Source: an uncultured Anaerococcus sp.
Lineage (GTDB): Bacteria > Bacillota > Clostridia > Tissierellales > Peptoniphilaceae
NCBI RefSeq assembly: GCF_947253225.1
Contig: NZ_CAMXYR010000037.1
Span: 1 to 15,117 of the forward strand
Length of the DNA stretch: 15,117 nt
Reading direction: 5' to 3'
Position 1 is the first letter of the stretch. Each line of letters opens with the position of its first letter. Made by a program: the position numbers and the translations under genes. Below, one piece after another: positions 1 to 5,102 of this stretch. A model generated the notes under the pieces. It ran no database searches, was not told the DNA's origin, and was given only the letters and a program-made list of their open reading frames with translations.

Positions 1-35
1 AGCAAAGCTGCTAGTAGTTTTTTATTTTTGGTCAT
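1..35 (-). CDS. N-terminus of an unidentified exported protein (partial)
   Basis: Only eleven codons lie in the window, reading MTKNKKLLAAL: a positively charged start running into a hydrophobic stretch, which is how a signal peptide or lipoprotein leader begins. An ATG at 33-35 is preceded by a perfect AAAGGAG ribosome binding site at 42-48 with a normal 6-base spacing, and by a good sigma-A-type promoter at 60-88. The gene runs out of the window to the left and its function cannot be told from what is visible. The own promoter and the upstream terminator mark it as a separate transcription unit from the redox operon. Confidence 0.6.
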   Translation of the reverse strand, partial: MTKNKKLLAAL

Positions 36-59
36 GCTTTTCTCCTTTATCATAATCCT

Positions 60-88
60 ATTATATGATTTTTGTAGTTTTTTGGCAA
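60..88 (-). promoter_or_regulatory. Sigma-A-type promoter of the partial gene at 1-35
   Basis: On the minus strand TTGCCA (83-88) and a perfect TATAAT (60-65) are separated by exactly 17 bases. Transcription would start near 53, leaving room for the AAAGGAG site at 42-48. The -35 box abuts the T tract of the upstream terminator, so termination and initiation are packed together. Confidence 0.65.
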
Positions 89-111
89 TCAAAAAGCACC
101 ATGTGGTGCTT
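89..111 (-). terminator. Rho-independent terminator of the regulator/redox operon
   Basis: A 7-bp stem (AAGCACC / GGTGCTT, arms 94-100 and 105-111) with a 4-base loop is followed on the minus strand by TTTTTG. It is the last and cleanest of three hairpins downstream of the thioredoxin lipoprotein stop codon and directly precedes the promoter of the next gene. Confidence 0.75.
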
Positions 112-118
112 ATAATTG

Positions 119-157
119 AAAAACAAATTATCTTCATCGCCCTAGGGCTAAATTTGT
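119..157 (-). terminator. Possible second terminator or structured RNA
   Basis: Arms ACAAATT (151-157 read on minus) and AATTTGT (123-129) enclose a palindromic GCCCTAGGGC (139-148) and are followed on the minus strand by five T residues (119-123). The stem is AT-rich and the loop is long, so termination here would be weak. It may instead fold as a two-part RNA structure in the 3' untranslated region. Confidence 0.35.
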
Positions 158-174
158 AAAGGATATATAGTTAA

Positions 175-245
175 GGAAAAAATCACTTGCTATTACATCA
201 TATAACTTGTAGAGAAATCAGGGTTACTATACCAAGTGATTTTCC
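175..245 (-). repeat. Long imperfect inverted repeat after the thioredoxin gene
   Basis: The arms at 175-189 and 233-245 pair as AAAATCACTTG with CAAGTGATTTT (11 bp), and the pairing continues outward through GGAA/TTCC past a two-base bulge. They enclose a 43-base centre. On the minus strand the second arm runs into a T tract, so the structure could be a terminator with a long loop. A small remnant of a mobile repeat is an alternative. I see no coding sequence inside. Confidence 0.45.
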
Positions 246-264
246 TTTACTACCATTGTAAATA

Positions 265-945
265 TTATTTTGCAGCTTTTGAGCTTTCTATAGCAGCCTT
301 AATATTGTTTTGGAGTTTTTCTTGTTGTTCTGGATTTGTTAGTGCTCCTTCAACAGGATCTCCAATTACATTTCCATTTTTGTCTACTACTATAGTTGTT
401 GGATATACAAAGATATTTTCTAGGAAAGTCTTCATATCTCCTTCATTTTCAACTCCTAGAGCTTGGTAGGTTGGTTTTTTATCTTTCATGATTCTTTCAT
501 AAGCTTCTTTTGTTGAATCATCGTAGTTTTTGTCTGTGCACATAGAGATAAAGTTAACCTTATCTTGACCCTTAATCTTGGTAGCTAGGTCATTTAATTC
601 ACTCATTTCTTCTACGCAGGCAGAACATCCTGTAAACCAAAGGTTGATTACTGTAGCATCATTTTTAGCTATATCTTCTTTGCTAAATTCTTTGCCTTCT
701 TGGTCAGTTGCCTTGAAGTCAGGTAGCATTTTAGCACCAGCTTTTGATGCATCTACAGCTTCTGTCTTATCGTCTTTTTTAGCTTCTTCTTTTTTGTCAG
801 ATTCTTTAGCGTCTTTAGTATCTTCTTTCTTAACTTCTTCTTGTTTAGTTTCTGGCTTTTCTTCAGCCTTGTTTTCTGGTTTTGTGTTTCCGCAGGCTGT
901 TAATGTTAGTGCAGCAAGCATCGCTATAAGTATTTTATTTTTCAT
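265..945 (-). CDS. TlpA-like thioredoxin-fold lipoprotein (thiol-disulfide oxidoreductase)
   Basis: The 226-residue product begins with a lipoprotein signal whose lipobox LTAC places the lipidated cysteine at residue 18, so it is tethered outside the membrane. Residues 20-70 are a Lys/Glu/Asp-rich linker. The rest is a thioredoxin fold of the TlpA/AhpC-TSA type: WFTGCSAC with redox cysteines C107 and C110, and the cis-proline loop YPTT at 181-184. The family reduces disulfides, or methionine sulfoxide reductase partners, outside the membrane; the partner here is unknown. I chose the ATG at 945, not an upstream start at 1008, because AAAGGAGA sits just before it and the lipoprotein signal starts there. 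The gene overlaps the preceding 4Fe-4S gene by 11 bases, so translation is probably coupled, and that membrane protein is the likely electron donor. Confidence 0.88.
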   Translation of the reverse strand: MKNKILIAMLAALTLTACGNTKPENKAEEKPETKQEEVKKEDTKDAKESDKKEEAKKDDKTEAVDASKAGAKMLPDFKATDQEGKEFSKEDIAKNDATVINLWFTGCSACVEEMSELNDLATKIKGQDKVNFISMCTDKNYDDSTKEAYERIMKDKKPTYQALGVENEGDMKTFLENIFVYPTTIVVDKNGNVIGDPVEGALTNPEQQEKLQNNIKAAIESSKAAK

Positions 946-1798
946 AGTCTCTCCTTTGTTTGAATGAGGAAGATATGGCATTGGTTGGACAAGCCTTCTT
1001 ACAATCATTACATCTTATACATTCTAAATCGTGGTCGTTTTTCCTTATATCTACATCCATCCTACAAACCCTAGCACACTTTCCGCAATTCACACACTTG
1101 TTCATATCAACATTCATTTGGTAGAGGGAGTATTTGTTGAACAAGGAGTAAAAAGCTCCTAGTGGACAAATCCACTTACAGAAGGGTCTGTAGAATATTA
1201 TAGATAGGATAATTGTTATGATTAAAATCGTAAGTTTTAAGTTAAATAAGCTTCCGAGTCCTAATCTAAGGGATGGGTTTTTGATAGCTAGGGGTATTGC
1301 ACCTTCAATAATTCCTTGAGGACAAATATACTTACAAAATATGGGAGGAACAACCTCGTACTTATCGCCTAATACGAGTGTCATCATAAGCATAAGCCCA
1401 AAAAGTATTATATATTTAACGTATCTTAAAGGCTTCAATTTCTTTGTACTTAATTTTTTGGAGGGAATCTTTGCCAATAGGTCTTGGAAAAATCCAAAAG
1501 GACAAAGAAAGCCACAAATAAGCCTTGCAAATACAACCCCAAAAAACATCATAGTCCCTACAACATAGTAGGAAAACTTGTATTTTTTGGCACCCATTAC
1601 CGCCTGCATAGATCCTATGGGACAAGATCCAGCAGCTCCTGGGCAAGAATAGCAATTAAGCCCTGGCACACAGACTTTTTTGGTAGGGCCTGTGTATATT
1701 TTACCCGTGAAGAAGTTTGAAATATGAGCGTTAGTGAAAAAAGTGGCTATGGCCTGAATGACCATGCGATTTAAGTTTTTTATCTTATCCAATTCCAA
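935..1798 (-). CDS. NapH-type polytopic 4Fe-4S membrane protein
   Basis: This 287-residue protein has several hydrophobic segments (about 77-94, 127-144, 187-203). It carries the repeated cysteine motifs of the NapH/CcoG-like group: CxxxCP at 95-100 (CGFLCP), 155-160 (CKYICP) and 207-212 (CKWICP), plus a cysteine cluster at 43-59. The C-terminus has two ferredoxin 4Fe-4S motifs, CVNCGKCARVC (235-245) and CIRCNDCKKAC (260-270). Such proteins pass electrons from the cytosol across or to the membrane. Its place directly upstream of, and overlapping, a thioredoxin lipoprotein suggests it re-reduces that protein, doing the job CcdA/DsbD does elsewhere; this is inference. The start is a TTG at 1796-1798 inside the end of the CXXC microprotein gene, with GGAG four bases ahead; an ATG twelve codons in is the alternative. 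Confidence 0.85.
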   Translation of the reverse strand: MELDKIKNLNRMVIQAIATFFTNAHISNFFTGKIYTGPTKKVCVPGLNCYSCPGAAGSCPIGSMQAVMGAKKYKFSYYVVGTMMFFGVVFARLICGFLCPFGFFQDLLAKIPSKKLSTKKLKPLRYVKYIILFGLMLMMTLVLGDKYEVVPPIFCKYICPQGIIEGAIPLAIKNPSLRLGLGSLFNLKLTILIITIILSIIFYRPFCKWICPLGAFYSLFNKYSLYQMNVDMNKCVNCGKCARVCRMDVDIRKNDHDLECIRCNDCKKACPTNAISSSFKQRRDYEK

Positions 1799-1931
1799 TA
1801 CACTCCAAACATAATTTTACAGCCTTAGCAAAGACTGTATCCATCTCCCCTCTCATCACTCCATAAATTATGAAAGCAACGGAGATTAGCAACAGTAGCC
1901 TTCCAACATTTCTTCTTTTTTCAAATATCAT
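1785..1931 (-). CDS. CD1871A-family CXXC microprotein (48 residues)
   Basis: This short gene starts at ATG 1929-1931, preceded by GAGG (1939-1942) seven bases upstream, and overlaps the start of the 4Fe-4S gene by 14 bases. The product begins with MIFEKRR, followed by one hydrophobic segment (about residues 11-25) and a C-terminal part ending in KLCLECIGIG. By the positive-inside rule the N-terminus is cytoplasmic, so the CLEC pair (C41, C44) would face outside. The shape and the end motif match what I know as the CD1871A family of CXXC-containing small proteins, which is uncharacterised. Its coupling to an electron-carrying membrane protein and an external thioredoxin suggests it is a redox relay or a substrate of that pair (inference). 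Confidence 0.8.
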   Translation of the reverse strand: MIFEKRRNVGRLLLLISVAFIIYGVMRGEMDTVFAKAVKLCLECIGIG

Positions 1932-1977
1932 ATCCTTACCTCGATTATATATTAACATAGGCTTTGTTAAATTTATG

Positions 1978-3087
1978 TTAAATATTCTTAAATTTTATCA
2001 AAAAGGTTGAACCTCCACTTTCATTATCTACAACCTCGATTTTTGCACCCAAGCTTTCTCCTATATCCTTGCACAAGGATAAGCCAATCCCAAAGCCTTC
2101 TCTGGTTCTTGAGTCGTCCACTTGGTAGAAGAGGTCAAATATTTCTCCCTTTTTTTCATCGCTTATTCCTATACCAGTATCGCTAACCTTTATTATAAGT
2201 CCTTCTTTTTCCTTGTAAGCTTCAATATCGACTTCGCCGCCTAGCTTGTTATACTTAATAGCATTTTCAACTATATTAAAGATTAGCCTTTGTAAGAGCC
2301 CATCATCCGAATGCATGCTGATATTGCTTGCAGAATAATTGAGCTTAACCTTCCTATCCTTTGCCTTATCTTCTAGGTCAAAGAGAATTTCATCAATCAT
2401 ATCATCTATATTGATAAGACTAATATTAAGCTTGTTTTTCTTGCTCAAAAGAAGAACAGAGTCAATAAGTTTTTTAAGTCTTTTGAGGTTTGCATCAAAA
2501 GTTTCTATAAAATCTAAGTAATTAGGATTAGTATTCTTTCTTGAAAAGACATCAACTTGTGCCTGCATGATTGCTATCGGTGTTCTCAATTCATGGGCAA
2601 CATTTGAAGAAAAATCTTTTTGTCTTTTATAGTCTTTATAAATTCTTTGAATAAGATCGTCAAATTTCTCCGATAATTCTTTAAGTTCTGTAGGTCCTTC
2701 TTCCAAGACAAAACTTTCCGAAAAAGTTTCTGGATTTTCTATATCTACTTTGGCAATTTTTTCTTCCAAATTTTTTAAGGGCTTTAAAGTTTTGTTTATT
2801 ATATAGGCAAATGTCAGAGAACCCACCAAAAGCACACCCACCATGACCATTACTGTATATATTTTAAATTCACTTGTCGATTGAAGCTGAGCACTATCGA
2901 CAAGAAGCACCATAGATTTATTATCTGAAGGAACATTCTCCGAAAACTGTTCGAATACCCCCTCCATTACCAAAAGTTGTTTTCTATTAACAAGAAAATT
3001 GGTAACAAACATCATTACTATAAAAATTATTACAACCGAAATTATCAACCTAATAACAATAGAATCATAAGATCTTTTATTCTTCAT
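1978..3087 (-). CDS. Sensor histidine kinase of a two-component system
   Basis: The 369-residue product has two membrane segments (about 11-33 and 77-97) around a short extracytoplasmic loop of about 43 residues, then a HAMP region. The HisKA domain has the H-box VAHELRTP, with H165 as the phosphorylation site. The HATPase domain has the N-box NIVENAIKYN (271-280), the G1 box DTGIG (303-307) and the G2 box GFGIGL (331-336). The short loop leaves little room for a folded sensor domain, so it may sense the envelope, a small ligand or a partner lipoprotein. I prefer the ATG at 3085-3087, overlapping the regulator's stop, over a TTG at 3106-3108 that has no visible ribosome binding site; the ATG itself has only AAAGG about 11 bases upstream. 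It phosphorylates the regulator encoded just ahead. Confidence 0.9.
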   Translation of the reverse strand: MKNKRSYDSIVIRLIISVVIIFIVMMFVTNFLVNRKQLLVMEGVFEQFSENVPSDNKSMVLLVDSAQLQSTSEFKIYTVMVMVGVLLVGSLTFAYIINKTLKPLKNLEEKIAKVDIENPETFSESFVLEEGPTELKELSEKFDDLIQRIYKDYKRQKDFSSNVAHELRTPIAIMQAQVDVFSRKNTNPNYLDFIETFDANLKRLKKLIDSVLLLSKKNKLNISLINIDDMIDEILFDLEDKAKDRKVKLNYSASNISMHSDDGLLQRLIFNIVENAIKYNKLGGEVDIEAYKEKEGLIIKVSDTGIGISDEKKGEIFDLFYQVDDSRTREGFGIGLSLCKDIGESLGAKIEVVDNESGGSTFLIKFKNI

Positions 3088-3748
3088 AAATTTTATAGCC
3101 TTTGCCAATTACATTTTCTATATAATTTTCTCCTGTTACCTTCTTGATTTTTTTCCTCAAGGAAGACATATGAACCCTAACTGTATTTGAAAAATCATCT
3201 GCATTAGAATCCCATACATGCTCCATTATCTCTTCCACGCTCACATACCTGTCCCTGTTTAGAAAGAGATATTCTATAATTCCTGTTTCCTTGGCAGTAA
3301 GACCTAGGTCTTCACCCTTATAGCTTGCAAGTCTTTTTACAGTATCATAGGTTATGCCATTTATGGTAATAGCCGTTTCCTCTTGGATAGACTTTCTCCT
3401 AAGCAAAGACCTCATCCTTGCATCAAGCTCCTTCAAGTCGAAAGGCTTAGTCATATAATCATTGGCTCCATAATCTAGCCCCTTGACCCTATCATCAATA
3501 TCACTTCTTGCGGTAAGCATAATTATATTGACTTCCTTGTTAAATTGTCTAATCTCTCTCAATACTTCAAAACCATCCTTCTTTGGCAAGTTTATATCGA
3601 GAATAATAATATCGTATGTTTCAACATAGGCAAGCTCCAAGCCTTCTTGGCCATCTCTTGCTGTATCTGTAACATAACCTAAAAGCTCGAGTCCTTCCTC
3701 AAGCAATCTCAAAAGTTTTCTTTCATCTTCAACTATAAGTACTTTCAT
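3077..3748 (-). CDS. OmpR/PhoB-family response regulator
   Basis: The 223-residue protein has a receiver domain (about 1-115) with the acidic pocket VEDE (6-9), phospho-acceptor D51 in LDINLPKKDG and the conserved lysine K101 in TKPFDL. A winged-helix DNA-binding domain follows (about 125-223), with the typical RVHMSSLRKKI recognition-helix region. The start is firm: an AGGAGGG site lies five bases before the ATG at 3748. The gene overlaps its kinase by 11 bases. It is the first gene of the minus-strand train and is divergent from two lipoprotein genes, which are candidates for its regulon together with the redox genes downstream. Confidence 0.93.
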   Translation of the reverse strand: MKVLIVEDERKLLRLLEEGLELLGYVTDTARDGQEGLELAYVETYDIIILDINLPKKDGFEVLREIRQFNKEVNIIMLTARSDIDDRVKGLDYGANDYMTKPFDLKELDARMRSLLRRKSIQEETAITINGITYDTVKRLASYKGEDLGLTAKETGIIEYLFLNRDRYVSVEEIMEHVWDSNADDFSNTVRVHMSSLRKKIKKVTGENYIENVIGKGYKIYEE

Positions 3749-3770
3749 ATTTCCCTCCTCTTATCAAAAA

Positions 3771-3779
3771 ATTATATCA
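3771..3779 (-). promoter_or_regulatory. Extended -10 promoter of the response regulator
   Basis: On the minus strand TGATATAAT is a perfect TGn-TATAAT extended -10 element. I see no good -35 box at 16-18 bases upstream. This fits a promoter that relies on the extended -10 or on an activator, as self-regulated two-component operons often do. Confidence 0.5.
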
Positions 3780-3841
3780 CAAAACTATTAAATCCCCATA
3801 AAGACCACATAAAATAGCCTTTACTTTTTCAAAAAATTTGT

Positions 3842-3869
3842 TTTACAAAAAAAGATTTTGGTATATAAT
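3842..3869 (+). promoter_or_regulatory. Promoter of the small charged lipoprotein
   Basis: TTTACA (3842-3847) and TATAAT (3864-3869) are 16 bases apart. The start site would fall near 3876, giving a leader of about 38 bases that contains the TAACAA/TTGTTAACAA inverted repeats. The same box pair and spacing recur before the next gene. Confidence 0.65.
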
Positions 3870-3876
3870 TATAGCG

Positions 3877-3897
3877 TAACAAGATATTTGTTAACAA
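3877..3897. promoter_or_regulatory. Operator-like inverted repeats in the lipoprotein leader
   Basis: TAACAA (3877-3882) and TTGTTA (3888-3893) form an inverted repeat around GATAT, and TTGTTAACAA (3888-3897) is a perfect 10-bp palindrome overlapping it. They lie at the expected transcription start, between the -10 box and the ribosome binding site, where a repressor would sit. The TTAACA core also recurs at 1952-1981. The binding protein is unknown. Confidence 0.35.
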
Positions 3898-3913
3898 TAA
3901 AGGAGTGATAAAA

Positions 3914-4222
3914 ATGAAAACAAATAAAATTGCAGCACTATTATTAGTAGCATCATTTGCCCTTGCAGGTTGTGGAAACAACACTGACAAAAAAGCTGAA
4001 CCAGCAGATACATCAGCTGAAACAAAAGTAGAAGAAACAAAACCAGCTGAAGAAAATAAAGACGCTGATAAAGCTGAAGACAACAAAGACGCTGACAAAG
4101 CTGAAGATAAAAAAGAAGACAGCAAAGAAGAAAATAAAGAAGAAAACAAAGAAAACAAAGAAGAAGATAAAGCTTCTACTGAAGAAAATAAAGATGCTGA
4201 CAAAGCTGGAGACAACAAATAA
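3914..4222 (+). CDS. Small Lys/Glu/Asp-rich lipoprotein of unknown function
   Basis: The 102-residue product has a lipoprotein signal with lipobox LAGC (lipidated C20). The rest is low-complexity and almost entirely charged, with three copies of a nine-residue unit close to NKDADKAED (48-56, 57-65, 92-100). No folded domain is visible; such tails usually act as extended spacers or bind cations or polymers. The start is the ATG at 3914, with AAAGGAG eight bases ahead; a GTG at 3905 lies inside that site and is rejected. The gene has its own promoter and a strong terminator and is divergent from the response regulator, so it may be a target of that system. The charged tail resembles the linker of the thioredoxin lipoprotein at 265-945. 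It is not a member of any family I recognise. Confidence 0.75.
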   Translation: MKTNKIAALLLVASFALAGCGNNTDKKAEPADTSAETKVEETKPAEENKDADKAEDNKDADKAEDKKEDSKEENKEENKENKEEDKASTEENKDADKAGDNK

Positions 4223-4237
4223 TTTAATCCAAGCTTT

Positions 4238-4264
4238 AGAGCTGGCTTATGCCAGCTCTTTTTT
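4238..4264 (+). terminator. Rho-independent terminator after the small lipoprotein
   Basis: A perfect 8-bp GC-rich stem (GAGCTGGC / GCCAGCTC) with a TTAT loop is followed by six T residues at 4259-4264, fifteen bases after the stop codon. Confidence 0.92.
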
Positions 4265-4310
4265 CGTTTTCTTATATTTTATTATGGATTTCGATAAAAT
4301 TAAACTTGAC

Positions 4311-4338
4311 TTTACATTTTTGAAATTTCCATTATAAT
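4311..4338 (+). promoter_or_regulatory. Promoter of the PepSY-like lipoprotein
   Basis: TTTACA (4311-4316) and TATAAT (4333-4338) are separated by 16 bases, the same pair and spacing as before 3914. A TTGACT at 4306-4311 is a closer match to the -35 consensus, but it would sit 21 bases from the -10 box, which is too far. Confidence 0.65.
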
Positions 4339-4369
4339 ATTTGCAAGAAATTAAAGACAAGGAGAAATA

Positions 4370-4975
4370 ATGAGTAAAAAGTTATTAGCCTTAACCCTTG
4401 CACTAGGCCTAGTCCTCGGTGGATGTGGAAAGGCAAAAGATACAAATCTAGATCCTAAGGATACCAATATTGAAAAACAAGTAGAAGATTTTAAGGATAC
4501 CAGCAAAGATGATGACGGTAATGTTAAAGCTTCAGAAAAAACTTCTTCACCTAACATTAACGAAGTTAAAATAGACTTAAATGCTAGCTTAGCTAAGTTT
4601 GAAGAAGTTTTTGCTGATAAGGATATAGCTATTGAAGAAGTTAAACTTGAGCTAGAAAACGGAACTTACCTATACAAGTTTGAGGGCAAGAAAGAAAATA
4701 AAGAATATAGCCTAAGCTTTGATGCAAATACTGGTGATATTAAGGCTCAAAAAGAGGAAGAGGATAAGGATAAGGAACAAATTGAAGCAATTGACTTTTC
4801 TAAAATCATAAGCCCAAAAGAAGCTATTGATAAAGCTATAGCAGGTCAAGATGGGGCTAAGGTTGTTGAGTGGAGTCTCAAAACAGATGACGGAAAAACT
4901 AAATACGAAATAGATATAGAAAATGGAACCGACAAAGAGGTGGATGCCCTAACTGGAGAAGTAGTAGACGACTAG
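4370..4975 (+). CDS. Lipoprotein with two PepSY-like repeats
   Basis: The 201-residue product has a lipoprotein signal with lipobox LGGC (lipidated C19), an acidic linker (about 20-65) and two similar alpha/beta repeats (about 67-126 and 143-200). Each repeat has a helix, an x-W/Y-x-aliphatic strand pair, a D/N-G turn and a final DANTGDI or DALTGEV strand; that last motif is typical of PepSY domains. PepSY lipoproteins are often found beside two-component systems and are thought to modulate peptidases or signalling outside the membrane; the role here is unproven. AAGGAG lies before the ATG at 4370. The divergent neighbour regulator and the shared promoter design with the preceding gene suggest joint control. 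It ends in a bidirectional terminator. Confidence 0.82.
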   Translation: MSKKLLALTLALGLVLGGCGKAKDTNLDPKDTNIEKQVEDFKDTSKDDDGNVKASEKTSSPNINEVKIDLNASLAKFEEVFADKDIAIEEVKLELENGTYLYKFEGKKENKEYSLSFDANTGDIKAQKEEEDKDKEQIEAIDFSKIISPKEAIDKAIAGQDGAKVVEWSLKTDDGKTKYEIDIENGTDKEVDALTGEVVDD

Positions 4976-5001
4976 CTCCTAGAAAAAATTTAATTACAAG
5001 C

Positions 5002-5034
5002 AAAAAACCAAGACACCCCAAGTCTTGGTTTTTT
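5002..5034. terminator. Bidirectional rho-independent terminator
   Basis: CCAAGAC (5008-5014) and GTCTTGG (5022-5028) form a 7-bp stem with a 7-base loop, flanked by six A on the left and six T on the right. The stem can extend through A-T pairs. It can stop both the PepSY-like lipoprotein on the plus strand and the glycosidase operon arriving on the minus strand from 5103. Confidence 0.9.
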
Positions 5035-5102
5035 GTATGGAGGGAAGAATTTATTCTATAAATTTTACTAATATAGTATTTATTGGGGTTTTCTGTAGTT
5101 TA

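Noticed and set aside
578..967. A plus-strand open frame opposite the thioredoxin lipoprotein
   Set aside because: It is the antisense of the charged linker, with a Ser/Leu-rich composition, and has no promoter or ribosome binding site.
946..1008. An upstream start that would lengthen the thioredoxin lipoprotein by 21 residues
   Set aside because: It lies inside the 4Fe-4S gene, would bury the signal peptide, and the internal ATG at 945 has an AAAGGAG-type site and a proper lipoprotein leader.
1944..1949. A TATAAT box on the minus strand ahead of the CXXC microprotein
   Set aside because: The start site it would give (near 1937) lies downstream of the GAGG ribosome binding site at 1939-1942, so the transcript would lack it. 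No good -35 box is present either.
3829..4218. A long minus-strand open frame rich in Ser/Leu/Ala opposite the small lipoprotein
   Set aside because: It is the mirror of a Lys/Glu/Asp-rich coding sequence, which keeps an antisense frame free of stops. It has no ribosome binding site and crosses the lipoprotein promoter; the plus-strand gene has a promoter, ribosome binding site, lipobox and terminator.
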